A stretch of 64,000 bases of DNA from Streptomyces ardesiacus (GCF_003112575.1 NZ_BEWC01000002.1:682001-746000), one strand, 5' to 3'. Positions 38,910 through 47,392 are shown, numbered from the stretch's first letter. Numbers and translations: made by a program. The notes: generated by a model from the letters alone, not told the origin.

Positions 38910-39012
38910 GCAGGGTCAGATCGGGCCCGTGCATCACACCCAGTGACTGCTTGATCTCCTAGCGCGACCGAACGCGTTTCGTGCGGGAAAGTTACGACCG
39001 TTCACCCCTTTT

Positions 39013-39046
39013 GGTGGCGCGATGGACAACCGTCCGTCGCGCCACC
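39013..39046 (+). terminator. Hairpin between the DUF3152 gene and the PelF-like gene
   Basis: GGTGGCGCGA (39013-39022) pairs with TCGCGCCACC (39037-39046). A further GGAC/GTCC stem forms inside around an AACC loop, followed by TCCTTGTCC. It lies 104 bp after the DUF3152 stop and 81 bp before the glycosyltransferase, so it can end the upstream unit or attenuate the cassette. Confidence 0.55.
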
Positions 39047-39126
39047 TCCTTGTCCGCATACGTTCGTCCCGCTGCGAGCCGCCGGGCCAACGGCGGCTCC
39101 CCAAACGGGAGATCGGGGGTGCGCGC

Positions 39127-40893
39127 GTGCGCATCGGACTGCTTACGGAGGGTGGCTATCCGTATGTGAGCGGTGAGGCCGGACTCTGGTGCGACCGGCT
39201 CGTGCGCGGCCTGGACCGGCACGAGTTCGACGTCTATGCCCTCAGCCGCAGTGAGCAGGAGGAGGCCGGCGGCTGGGTTGCGCTGCCGCCGCAGGTCGGC
39301 CGGGTGCGCACCGCCCCGCTGTGGGAGTCCGTGGACGACGGAATCGTCCACGGACGGCGCGCGCGCCGGCGCTTCTCCGAGTGCTACGGCGAGCTGGCCA
39401 CGCTCCTGTGCGCCACCACCCCCGGAAGTCCGTCCGCGGCTGCGGGCGGGAAGGCGGAAGAGGGGGCGGGAGGGCAGTCGGCCCTTGAGGCGGACCGTTT
39501 CGCCAGCGCGTTGTACGGGCTCGCCGAACTCGCCCGCGACGAGGGCGGGCTGCCCGCCGCACTCCGCTCGGAGACCGCCGTGCGCGCCCTGGAGCGCGCC
39601 TGTCGCGCGCCCGGCGCCCACAGCTCCGCACGCCAGGCGCGCGTTCCCGACCTGCTGACCGTCGCGGCGCGCCTCGAACGCGCCCTGCGCCCCCTGTCGC
39701 TGGACTGGTACGAGGACGACGACCTCGGCTCGGTGGACCTGTGCCACGCGGCCTCCGGCGGCACGGCCGCCCTGCCCGGCCTGCTCGCCCGGCACTTCTG
39801 CGACGTCCCCCTGCTCGTGACCGAGTACGGCGTGCGACTGCGGACGCACTACCTTACGGAACCCGATTCCTCGCCCGCGATACGCTCCCTGCTCGCTTCC
39901 TTCCATGGTCGGCTGGCCGCCGAGACCTACCGGCGCGCGGCCGTGATCACGCCCGGCAACACGCACGCCCGCCGCTGGCAGGAGCGCTGCGGGGCCGACC
40001 GCGCCAAGCTGCGCACGGTCCACCCGGGCATGGACGCGACCCCCTTCGCCCAGGCGGCGGAGTCACCGGAGTGCGCCGACCCGCAGACCCTCGTCTGGGT
40101 CGGACGCGTCGAGCCGGCCAAGGACCTGGTCTCGCTGCTGCACGCCTTCGCGGAGATCCGCCGGGCCGAGCCCGGGGCGCGCCTCAGGATCGTCGGCACC
40201 CCGTCCGGGCCGGAAGGCGCCGCCTACCTCGCCCACTGCAAGGCACTGGCCGCGCAGCTCTTCCCGGACGAGGCCGACGGCCCGCACGCCGTCGGGCGCA
40301 ACCCGGTCGCCTTCGAGGAGACCGGCGGACCCGAACTGCCGACCCGCGCCGACGCGTACGCCTCCGGTGCCCTGGTGGTGCTCTCCAGCGTGGTCGAAGG
40401 GTTCCCGTCCGGGCTCGTCGAGGCCATGTTCTGCGGCCGCGCGACGGTGTCGACGGACGTCGGCGCGGTGGTGGAGGCCATCGGCGGCACCGGGTTGGTC
40501 GTGCCCCCGCGCAATCCGCGGGCGCTCGCCGAGGCGTGCGTCGCGCTGTTGCGCGACCCCGAGCGCCGTGACCGGCTGGGCGCCGCCGCGCGCGCCCGCG
40601 CATTGGAGCTGTTCACCGTCGAGCAGAACATCGCGGCATTTCACAGCATTTACCTGGAGATCCTTTCGCGCACACCGGTCCGCCGCGTCGTCCTCGACGA
40701 GACCGGCGAGCCCCTCCCCTTCGCTGTTCCCGCCGAGGCCCACGTCCCCGGCCGCTGGAGCGACCCCGCCGCCCGGGGCACGGCCAGGGGCGGCCCCGGC
40801 TCGCCCCGGAGCGCTCCGGGCTGGGCGACGGACGATCCCGTCCGGGCCACGGCCAGGGCCACGGTGCCGGCGACCGAGGGAGCGGCCCTATGA
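39127..40893 (+). CDS. PelF-like GT4 glycosyltransferase (DUF3492 domain)
   Basis: 588 residues. The N-terminal DUF3492 domain starts LLTEGGYPYVSGEAGLWCDR and later has DLCHAASGGTAALPGLLARH and PLLVTEYGVRLRTHY, the hallmarks of PelF. The GT-B/GT4 domain follows, with TLVWVGRVEPAKDLVSLLHA and the nucleotide-sugar EGFPSGLVEAMFCGRATV (E-x7-E). PelF of Pseudomonas is a soluble polymerase for the GalNAc/GlcNAc Pel polysaccharide and uses UDP-sugars. The C-terminal 60 residues are disordered. GTG 39127 agrees with the conserved start. The stop overlaps the next ATG (ATGA). Three further sugar-related genes follow. Confidence 0.85.
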   Translation: MRIGLLTEGGYPYVSGEAGLWCDRLVRGLDRHEFDVYALSRSEQEEAGGWVALPPQVGRVRTAPLWESVDDGIVHGRRARRRFSECYGELATLLCATTPGSPSAAAGGKAEEGAGGQSALEADRFASALYGLAELARDEGGLPAALRSETAVRALERACRAPGAHSSARQARVPDLLTVAARLERALRPLSLDWYEDDDLGSVDLCHAASGGTAALPGLLARHFCDVPLLVTEYGVRLRTHYLTEPDSSPAIRSLLASFHGRLAAETYRRAAVITPGNTHARRWQERCGADRAKLRTVHPGMDATPFAQAAESPECADPQTLVWVGRVEPAKDLVSLLHAFAEIRRAEPGARLRIVGTPSGPEGAAYLAHCKALAAQLFPDEADGPHAVGRNPVAFEETGGPELPTRADAYASGALVVLSSVVEGFPSGLVEAMFCGRATVSTDVGAVVEAIGGTGLVVPPRNPRALAEACVALLRDPERRDRLGAAARARALELFTVEQNIAAFHSIYLEILSRTPVRRVVLDETGEPLPFAVPAEAHVPGRWSDPAARGTARGGPGSPRSAPGWATDDPVRATARATVPATEGAAL

Positions 40894-42428
40894 GCGGCAT
40901 CGGCGAACTGGACCGGCCCGAGACCCCGCGCAGCCCGGGCGCCTGGGACGAACGCTCACGGACGTGTCTGGCCGACGGGACGGACGAGGCGGACGGCGTG
41001 CGTTCTGCGGCGGCGGACCGGAGTCCGGACTCCGCGGAGGGGTGCGGTCATGACGGTGACGGTGGCGACGGCGACGGTCGCGGTCGTGGTGGTGACGGTC
41101 GCGGTCGTGATGGTGACGGTCGCGGTCGTGATGGTGACGGTCACGGTCGTGATGCTGACGGTCGTGGCGGTGTCGGTTGCGGGGGTGACGCCCATGAGGG
41201 CGACGCCCGTGGGAACGACGGTCGTGTGGGTGCCCGGGGCCGTGACGACGGCCCTGTCGGTGCGGGGCGTGGAGGAGGCGACGTCGCTGGAGCGGTCCGC
41301 GACGGCAGTCGGCCGCCGTCCGGATCCGCGGCCGCCGTACGCCGCTCCGCCGCGGCGGATCCCGTGAAGGGACTGCTGCACCGGCACCGCGACCTGTGCG
41401 AACGCGCCGTGGACCCACTGGAGATCGCGGCGGGCCTGGAGGCGCACGGCGTCACCGACCGGACCGCCGCACGTTTCCGCCACCGGGACGTCTTCTCCCT
41501 GGCCGAGGAGATGTACGCCCGTGTCCCGCGCGACGGCGACACCCCGGCCCGCCCCGAGGAGGCGCCGGTGTCCCGGCCACGCGGGCCACGCGCCGCCGGG
41601 GTCATCCTCGCCCTGCTGCCGGGCGCGCTGTGTGCCGCCGCCGTGGTCTGCCTGCGGCTCACCGAGGGACGGCCGCGCCTGATCGCCGCCGCCGTCGGTG
41701 TCCTCGCGGTGGCCCTGGCCCTGGGCGCGGCACTGCGCCGGGGGCCGCTGAGGGCAGCGACGCGCAGCACGAGCACCTGGGCCTGCTGGCTGGTCGGCTA
41801 CGCCCTCCTCGGCGACGGACTCCTCGACAACGCCCTCACCGGCGGGCCCGACGGCCTTCCCGACGGCACCGCCGACGACCCGTGGCCCGTCACCGTCGGC
41901 CCCGTCCTGGCGCTCGCGCTGTCCTACGCGCCCGCGGCCGGGTGCGCCCACCTCTTCACCGCCGGGGCCCGCCGCAAACTCGCGTCCAGCCGGGGCCTGG
42001 CCGAGTTCTCCGCCTCCGTTCGGCCTCTGCTGCTCGGCACGTTCGCCCTGTACGTGGGTGCGCTCGCGGCCCTGCTCGCGCTCACCGGCGCGGTGCTCGG
42101 CGAGCCCGCCGCCCATCCCCAGGGCCTCACTTTGGGTGCCCTGCTGCTGCTCGCCCGGCTGCTCACCGTGCACGGTCACCTGCACGCCTCCAGGCTCGTC
42201 CTCACCGCGGCGGCCGCCGCCGAGGCGGTCGCCCTGGCCGCGCCCTTCGCCGGCCGCCTGCCCGGCTGCGGCTTCCTGAGCGTCCCCGTGGAGACCCTGG
42301 TCGCCGCCTGCGGTCCGGCCGGTGTTCCGACGGCCGCCTGCGGGATCGGCGCCCTGGCCCTCCTGGTCCACGCGGCCCGTCGGCTGACCAGAGCCTCGGC
42401 CCACGCGCCGACGGAGCGGACGCGTTGA
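40890..42428 (+). CDS. Polytopic membrane protein with disordered repeat-rich N-terminus
   Basis: 512 residues. The first 150 are hydrophilic and carry seven-residue GDGRGRD-type repeats (residues about 57-95). A soluble helical segment follows: RDLCERAVDPLEIAAGLEAH and TAARFRHRDVFSLAEEMYAR. About eight transmembrane helices fill residues 235-500, beginning AAGVILALLPGALCAAAVVC. ATG 40890 overlaps the glycosyltransferase stop (ATGA), so expression is coupled. In Pel systems PelF pairs with the membrane protein PelG, and this gene occupies that position. However, it has fewer helices than PelG, and I cannot show homology. An export or acceptor function for the polymer is inference only. Confidence 0.75.
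   Translation: MSGIGELDRPETPRSPGAWDERSRTCLADGTDEADGVRSAAADRSPDSAEGCGHDGDGGDGDGRGRGGDGRGRDGDGRGRDGDGHGRDADGRGGVGCGGDAHEGDARGNDGRVGARGRDDGPVGAGRGGGDVAGAVRDGSRPPSGSAAAVRRSAAADPVKGLLHRHRDLCERAVDPLEIAAGLEAHGVTDRTAARFRHRDVFSLAEEMYARVPRDGDTPARPEEAPVSRPRGPRAAGVILALLPGALCAAAVVCLRLTEGRPRLIAAAVGVLAVALALGAALRRGPLRAATRSTSTWACWLVGYALLGDGLLDNALTGGPDGLPDGTADDPWPVTVGPVLALALSYAPAAGCAHLFTAGARRKLASSRGLAEFSASVRPLLLGTFALYVGALAALLALTGAVLGEPAAHPQGLTLGALLLLARLLTVHGHLHASRLVLTAAAAAEAVALAAPFAGRLPGCGFLSVPVETLVAACGPAGVPTAACGIGALALLVHAARRLTRASAHAPTERTR
41070..41174. repeat. 21-bp tandem repeat in the membrane-protein gene
   Basis: Five in-frame units of a 21-bp sequence (consensus GGTGACGGTCGCGGTCGTGA plus T, starting 41070, 41091, 41112, 41133 and 41154) encode the seven-residue repeat GDGRGRD. 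The central three are almost identical. Confidence 0.85.
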
Positions 42429-42495
42429 GCGTGCGCACGGACAGCCGTTCACCCGCCCCCGAAACCCTCGCATCACCCCTTGAAGGAGCCCCCAG

Positions 42496-42543
42496 ATGAC
42501 CACCTCCCGACCCGACGCCTCGGCACCGGGAGCCGCCCGATGA
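42496..42543 (+). CDS. Possible 15-residue leader peptide before the epimerase
   Basis: ATG 42496 follows AAGGAG at the usual distance, and the frame (MTTSRPDASAPGAAR) ends in TGA overlapping the epimerase ATG as ATGA. It could be translated as a coupling peptide. It could also be a fortuitous short frame, since the epimerase also has GGGAG seven bases before its own start. Confidence 0.35.
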   Translation: MTTSRPDASAPGAAR

Positions 42544-43598
42544 GAGTCCTGCTGATCGGAGCCAACGGCTACATCGGCCGCTTCGTCGCCGACCGCCTGC
42601 TCGCCGACCCCGCCGTCCAGCTCACCGCCCTCGGCCGGGGCGACGACGCCGACGTCCGCTTCGACCTCGCCACCGGCAGTCCCGGCGCCCTCACCCGCTT
42701 CCTCGACGCGGTCCACCCCGGAGTGGTCGTCAACTGCGCGGGTACCACCCGGGGCGGAGCCCGCGAACTCACCCGGCACAACACCGTCGCCGTCGCCACC
42801 GTCTGTGAGGCCCTGCGCCGCAGCGGCTGCGGCGCCCGCCTGGTGCAGGTCGGCTGCAGCGCGGAGTACGGCCCCAGCCAGCCCGGCTCCTCCACCGCGG
42901 AGGACGCCGTACCCCGCCCCGGCGGCCCCTACGGCGTCAGCAAGCTCGCCGCCACCGAACTCGTCCTCGGCTCCGGTCTGGACGCCGTCGTCCTCCGCGT
43001 CTTCTCGCCCGCGGGGCCCGGCACGCCCGCCGGCTCCCCGCTCGGCCGCCTCGCCGAAGCCATGCGGCGGGCGATGCAGTCCGGTGACGGTGAGCTGCGC
43101 CTCGGCGGTCTCGGTGCCCAGCGGGACTTCATCGACGTCCGCGACGTCGCCCGCGCGGTGCACGCCGCCTCGCTCTCCGCCGCGCAGGGCGTCATCAACA
43201 TCGGCTCCGGCCGGGCCGTCCGCCTGCGCGACGCCGCCGCCACCCTCGCCCGGGTCGCCGGTTACGGCGGCGCCCTGCACGAACTCGACGGTCCCCCCGG
43301 CGCGCTGCGGCCCACCATCGGCCATCCCCGCGGCGAGTCCGTCGGCCACCGCCTCGACGCCCTCGGCCACCACCGGCCCGACGCCCTCGGCCACCATCGC
43401 CCGGACGGTCTCGCGGGCCGCGGCGAGCGCAGCGACCCGGAGCACCCGGCACCCGCCCCCCACCCGTACCCCGACGGCTGCGGCAGTTGGCAGCAGGCCG
43501 ACGTGCGCACCGCCCGCGACCGGCTCGGCTGGCGCCCCCGGATCGCCCTGGAGGAGTCCCTCGCCGACATCTGGATGGAGGCGGCATGTCGTATCTGA
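42540..43598 (+). CDS. NAD-dependent epimerase/dehydratase (extended SDR)
   Basis: 352 residues. The Rossmann GxxGxxG is LIGANGYIGRFVADRLL at residues 4-20. VVNCAGTTRGGARELTRHN lies in the middle, the catalytic YGVSK (Tyr-x3-Lys) in GGPYGVSKLAATELVL, then VVLRVFSPAGPGTPAGSPL and QRDFIDVRDVARAVHAA. This matches extended SDR enzymes such as UDP-sugar 4-epimerases and dehydratases. A UDP-GlcNAc/GalNAc epimerase would suit a PelF-like polymerase, but the substrate cannot be read from the motifs. Residues about 268-290 carry an in-frame repeat insertion (RLDALGHHRPDALGHH). The gene overlaps the glycosidase ORF by 13 bp. Confidence 0.85.
   Translation: MRVLLIGANGYIGRFVADRLLADPAVQLTALGRGDDADVRFDLATGSPGALTRFLDAVHPGVVVNCAGTTRGGARELTRHNTVAVATVCEALRRSGCGARLVQVGCSAEYGPSQPGSSTAEDAVPRPGGPYGVSKLAATELVLGSGLDAVVLRVFSPAGPGTPAGSPLGRLAEAMRRAMQSGDGELRLGGLGAQRDFIDVRDVARAVHAASLSAAQGVINIGSGRAVRLRDAAATLARVAGYGGALHELDGPPGALRPTIGHPRGESVGHRLDALGHHRPDALGHHRPDGLAGRGERSDPEHPAPAPHPYPDGCGSWQQADVRTARDRLGWRPRIALEESLADIWMEAACRI
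43341..43408. repeat. 24-bp tandem repeat in the epimerase gene
   Basis: Three copies of a TCGGCCACC...GACGCC unit start near 43341, 43362 and 43386. They are in frame and encode GHRLDALGHHRPDALGHH. The repeat lies in a loop-like insertion between conserved parts of the enzyme. Confidence 0.75.
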
Positions 43599-44383
43599 TC
43601 GGTGCCGGTGCCGGTGCCGGTGCCGGTGCCGGTGCCGGTGCCCGTGCCGGGGCCAGGACAGGCACCGCGAGTACGTGCGTCCGCACCGGGTTCGGTGTCC
43701 CGGGGCTGGCCCATCCCCTTCTCGCTCCCGACGAGTGGGCCGGCCTCACCTGCCCGGGCACCCCGCTGCACTGGGTCGTCCTCAACGTCGCCGACGGCCC
43801 CGGCGCCCACCCCGACCCGCGCTGCCTGGAGGCCGCCGGCCGCCTGCGCAACGCGGGCGTCCGTGTCCTCGGCCATCTCGACGCCGCGTACGGGGCCCGC
43901 AGCCTCGGCGAGCAGATCTCCGACGCCCGCCGCTACCTCGACTGGTACCAGGTCGACGGCTTCCTCCTCGACCGCTGCCCGTCGGAACGGGCCGCCCTCC
44001 CCGAGGTCCGCCGCACGGTCACCCTCCTCCGGGCGATACGTGACGATGCCCACATCGTCCTCGGCCACGGCACCCACCCCAGTCCCGGCTACGCCGAGAA
44101 CGCCGACCAGCTCGTCACCTTCTCCGGCCCCTGGGCCGACTACCGCTGGTCCCAGGCGGCCGAGTGGAGCGCCGACTATCCGCCCGACCGCTTCTGCCAC
44201 TTCGTCCACGGCGTGCCGCGCGGGCACCTGGAGGAAGCGCTGCGCATAGCCCGTTGGCAGGGTGCCGCGACGATCTACTTCACCGACCGCACGGACCGCG
44301 GCGGTCTCGCCGACCCCTGGGAGACGATGCCCGGCTACTGGGACGACATCGTCTCGCGGGTCGGGACGGGTGTCTCGGAATGA
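43586..44383 (+). CDS. Spherulin-4/Sph3-like glycoside hydrolase family protein
   Basis: 265 residues. After MSYLI and a (Gly-Ala) repeat come GFGVPGLAHPLLAPDEW, LHWVVLNVADGPGAHPDP, VRVLGHLDAAYGARSLGEQI, YLDWYQVDGFLLDRCPSERA and a C-terminal ARWQGAATIYFTD. This is the pattern of spherulation-specific family 4 proteins. Fungal Sph3 (GH135), which cuts galactosaminogalactan, belongs to it. The catalytic strand in fungal enzymes has a D-E pair, while here it reads LLDRC, so one acid is replaced. No signal peptide precedes the domain. It overlaps the epimerase stop and has GGAGG upstream. It may process the polymer made by the upstream genes. Confidence 0.75.
   Translation: MSYLIGAGAGAGAGAGAGARAGARTGTASTCVRTGFGVPGLAHPLLAPDEWAGLTCPGTPLHWVVLNVADGPGAHPDPRCLEAAGRLRNAGVRVLGHLDAAYGARSLGEQISDARRYLDWYQVDGFLLDRCPSERAALPEVRRTVTLLRAIRDDAHIVLGHGTHPSPGYAENADQLVTFSGPWADYRWSQAAEWSADYPPDRFCHFVHGVPRGHLEEALRIARWQGAATIYFTDRTDRGGLADPWETMPGYWDDIVSRVGTGVSE
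43601..43642. repeat. Hexanucleotide repeat (GGTGCC)7
   Basis: Seven perfect GGTGCC units, followed by CGTGCC variants, encode alternating Gly-Ala just after residue 5 of the spherulin-4-like protein. Copy-number change would alter length without shifting the frame. Confidence 0.9.
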
Positions 44384-44446
44384 AAAAGGCCGTGGCAGTG
44401 TTACTTGGAGAACAACCGTAATTACTGACCGACCAACGGAGTCCCC

Positions 44447-45625
44447 GTGTCGCTGCCACCCCTGGTCGAGCCGGCTGCCGAGCTCACCGTAGAAGAGGTC
44501 CGCAGGTACTCCCGCCACCTGATCATCCCGGATGTGGGGATGGACGGGCAGAAGCGGCTGAAGAACGCCAAGGTGCTCGCCGTCGGCGCGGGCGGCCTCG
44601 GTTCGCCGACCCTGATGTACCTGGCGGCAGCCGGTGTCGGCACGCTCGGCATCATCGAGTTCGACGAGGTCGACGAGTCGAACCTGCAGCGTCAGGTCAT
44701 CCACAGCCAGGCCGACATCGGCCGGCCCAAGGCGGAGTCCGCCCGCGACACCATCAAGGGCATCAACCCGCTGGTGGACGTGGTCCTTCACCAGGAGCGG
44801 CTCGAGGCCGACAACGTGATGGACATCTTCAGCCAGTACGACCTGATCGTCGACGGTACGGACAACTTCGCGACCCGTTACCTGGTCAACGACGCCTGCG
44901 TGCTGCTGAACAAGCCCTACGTCTGGGGTTCGATCTACCGCTTCGACGGCCAGGCATCCGTCTTCTGGTCCGAGCACGGGCCCTGCTACCGCTGCCTCTA
45001 CCCGGAGCCCCCGCCCCCCGGCATGGTCCCGTCCTGCGCCGAGGGCGGCGTGCTGGGCGTGCTGTGCGCGTCCATCGGCTCCATCCAGACCAACGAGGCC
45101 ATCAAGCTCCTTGCGGGCATCGGCGAGCCCCTGGTCGGCCGCCTGATGATCTACGACGCCCTGGAGATGACCTACCGTCAGGTCAAGGTCCGCAAGGACC
45201 CCAACTGCGCGGTCTGCGGCGAGAACCCGACCGTCACCGAACTCATCGACTACGAGGCCTTCTGCGGCGTCGTGTCCGAGGAGGCCCAGGCGGCGGCCGC
45301 CGACTCCACGATCACTCCCAAGCAGCTCAAGGAGTGGATCGACGACGGCGAGAACATCGAACTCATCGACGTCCGCGAGCCGAACGAGTTCGAGATCGTC
45401 TCCATTCCGGGCGCCCGGCTGATCCCGAAGAACGAGTTCCTCATGGGCTCCGCCCTCGAGAGCCTCCCGCAGGACAAGAAGATCGTCTTGAACTGCAAGA
45501 CGGGTGTCCGCAGTGCGGAAGTCCTCGCGGTCCTCAAGTCCGCCGGCTTCTCGGACGCCGTCCACGTCGGCGGCGGCGTGATCGGCTGGGTCAACCAGAT
45601 CGAACCGGAGAAGCCCGTCTACTGA
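44447..45625 (+). CDS. moeZ: MoeZ adenylyltransferase/sulfurtransferase
   Basis: 392 residues. The N-terminal E1/MoeB-like domain has AVGAGGLGSPTLMYLAAAG (nucleotide binding), DGTDNFATRYLVNDACV, and zinc cysteines in CYRCLYPEPPPP and CAVCGENP. The C-terminal rhodanese-like domain ends in IVLNCKTGVRSAEVLAVL, with the active-site cysteine near residue 350. MoeZ adenylates the C-terminal Gly-Gly of sulfur-carrier proteins (MoaD, ThiS, CysO types) and transfers sulfur as a thiocarboxylate. It serves molybdopterin, thiamine and cysteine pathways and some sulfur-containing antibiotics. GTG 44447 has GGAG five bases upstream. Positional match of Rv3206c. Confidence 0.95.
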   Translation: MSLPPLVEPAAELTVEEVRRYSRHLIIPDVGMDGQKRLKNAKVLAVGAGGLGSPTLMYLAAAGVGTLGIIEFDEVDESNLQRQVIHSQADIGRPKAESARDTIKGINPLVDVVLHQERLEADNVMDIFSQYDLIVDGTDNFATRYLVNDACVLLNKPYVWGSIYRFDGQASVFWSEHGPCYRCLYPEPPPPGMVPSCAEGGVLGVLCASIGSIQTNEAIKLLAGIGEPLVGRLMIYDALEMTYRQVKVRKDPNCAVCGENPTVTELIDYEAFCGVVSEEAQAAAADSTITPKQLKEWIDDGENIELIDVREPNEFEIVSIPGARLIPKNEFLMGSALESLPQDKKIVLNCKTGVRSAEVLAVLKSAGFSDAVHVGGGVIGWVNQIEPEKPVY

Positions 45626-45651
45626 CCGGCTCCCGGATCCGCTTTCCGGAC

Positions 45652-45692
45652 GGCGGGGGTTTCGCGCACCACGGGTGCCCGAAGCCCCCGCC
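45652..45692. terminator. Bidirectional terminator after moeZ
   Basis: GGCGGGGGTTTCG (45652-45664) pairs with CGAAGCCCCCGCC (45680-45692), with one T-G pair and a 15-nt loop. It lies between moeZ and the convergent peptidase gene whose stop is at 45697. Confidence 0.7.
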
Positions 45693-45696
45693 GCCG

Positions 45697-47238
45697 TCAT
45701 GAGCAGACCTTGCCGTCCTTCGGCACCGTCCCCTTCAGCAGGTAGGCGTCCACCGCGGAGTCGACACAGTCGCTTCCGCTCCCGTACGCGCCGTGACCCT
45801 CGCCCTCCCAGGTCAGCACCACGCCGACGTCCTTGCCCAGCTCGTCCGCCATCCTGCGGGCGCCTTCGTAGGGCGTGGCCGGGTCGCCCGTGTTGCCTAC
45901 CACCAGGATCGGGGCCGCGCCGGGTGCGCTCACCTCCGGGGTCTCGTGCTGACCGGCCACCGGCCAGTCGTGGCACCACCCGGCCGTGTCCCAGCCGAGG
46001 AAGGCGCCGAAGACGGGCGAGATCTCCTCGAGCCTCGGCAGCAGCTTCTTCGTCTCCTCCACGGTCGGCCGCTGCTTGTCGTCCAGGCACGATATGACCC
46101 GCTGTGAGTGGGTCGTCGTGCCGTAGCGCCCCGAGGGATCGCGTTCGTTGTAGCCGTCGGCGAGCGCGAGCAGCTCGGAGCCGTCGCCCTTCTCGGCCGC
46201 CGTCAGCGCACTGGTCAGGGCCGGCCAGCCGCTCTCGCTGTACAGCGGCAGCACGATCCCGGTGACCGCGAGCGTCTGCGTCAGCTCGCGTCCCGGTGAG
46301 GACGTGGGCAGCGGCTTCGCGTCCAGCCGCTTCAGCAGGCCGGCGATCTTCCGCGATCCCTGCTCGGGGTCCTGACCGGTCGACTTCAGGTAGTCGTCCA
46401 GCGCGCGTTGGAAGCCCCTGGCCTGGTTCTCGGCGTGCCCCATCGTGTCGGCGCCCGGGTCCACCACGGCGTCGAGGATCACGCGTCCGACGTTCCGGGG
46501 GAACAGGTGGGCGTAGACGCCGCCCAGTTCGGTGCCGTAGGAGATGCCGAAGTAGTGCATCTTCTCGTCGCCCAGGACGTGCCGCATCAGGTCCATGTCG
46601 CGGGCGGTGTCCGTGGTCGAGACGTGCTCCATGAGCTTGCCGGCGGCCTTCTGGCAGCCCTTGCCGAAGTCGGCGGCGTCCTTCAGGTAGGCCTGCTCCT
46701 CGGCCGGGGTGTCCGGCGTGGAGTCCACCGACTCGGCTGCCTCGATCGCCTCGTCGGAGCGGCAGCGGACGCCCTCGCTGGCCGCCACGCCGCGTGGGTC
46801 CCAGCTCACCAGGTCGTACCGCTTGTGCAGAGAGGAAACGGTGTCGGCGTAGGACGGCAGCGTGGAGACGCCGGAGCTCCCGGGGCCGCCGAAGTTGAAC
46901 AGCAGGGAGCCGATGCGGTCGTCGCCGCTCGCCCTGGACCGGATCAGCGCGAGATCGATCGTCTCGCCATCCGGACGGGACCAGTCCAGTGGCGCCTTGA
47001 GCGTCGCGCACCGCCAGTCGCCGTCCGGCGCCGGGGCGTCGTCGGTGCCCTTGCAGCGGGTCCAGTCGAGCGTCTGGGACGCCAGTGCCTTCGGTACTCC
47101 GGACGGGGCCGCCGCCGTGGGCGCCGCGCTGCTCCTGCCCCCGTCGTCCTTGTCCCCGTCGGACGAACCGCCGCCGCAGCCCGCGGTCAGCAGTGCCGCG
47201 GCGGCCGTCAGAGCCGTCCACCTCGCGAGACGCGCCAT
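45697..47238 (-). CDS. Secreted lipoprotein alpha/beta-hydrolase peptidase (Slp/tripeptidyl aminopeptidase type)
   Basis: 513 residues. A lipoprotein signal ends in LLTAGC at about residue 21. The mature enzyme has SLLFNFGGPGSSGVSTLP (oxyanion), YDLVSWDPRGVAASEGVRC, the nucleophile YFGISYGTELGGVYAHLFP, the acid in VVGNTGDPATPYEGARRM and the catalytic His in GEGHGAYGSGSDC. This layout matches mycelium-associated Streptomyces SlpD/SlpE and tripeptidyl aminopeptidases, which remove N-terminal tripeptides from extracellular proteins. The next gene on this strand encodes a close paralogue. The ATG follows GGGGGAGAGG. Confidence 0.88.
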   Translation of the reverse strand: MARLARWTALTAAAALLTAGCGGGSSDGDKDDGGRSSAAPTAAAPSGVPKALASQTLDWTRCKGTDDAPAPDGDWRCATLKAPLDWSRPDGETIDLALIRSRASGDDRIGSLLFNFGGPGSSGVSTLPSYADTVSSLHKRYDLVSWDPRGVAASEGVRCRSDEAIEAAESVDSTPDTPAEEQAYLKDAADFGKGCQKAAGKLMEHVSTTDTARDMDLMRHVLGDEKMHYFGISYGTELGGVYAHLFPRNVGRVILDAVVDPGADTMGHAENQARGFQRALDDYLKSTGQDPEQGSRKIAGLLKRLDAKPLPTSSPGRELTQTLAVTGIVLPLYSESGWPALTSALTAAEKGDGSELLALADGYNERDPSGRYGTTTHSQRVISCLDDKQRPTVEETKKLLPRLEEISPVFGAFLGWDTAGWCHDWPVAGQHETPEVSAPGAAPILVVGNTGDPATPYEGARRMADELGKDVGVVLTWEGEGHGAYGSGSDCVDSAVDAYLLKGTVPKDGKVCS

Positions 47239-47392
47239 GTCCTCTCCCCCCTGGCAAGCCGTCCGCGCCGGGCGGCGGAAGGCGTCGATGCCATGGTAGG
47301 GGGAGTCCGCATGGACCGCCGAAGCCTGTGGATAACGTTCTGACCTGCCGATTCACCGGCGCACTCGGCTCGGCCGTTGATCGGGTCTGCGG

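Noticed and set aside
43262..47356. 1364-residue frame on the minus strand across the epimerase, hydrolase, moeZ and peptidase genes
   Set aside because: It is opposite or out of frame with four recognisable genes and has no domain.
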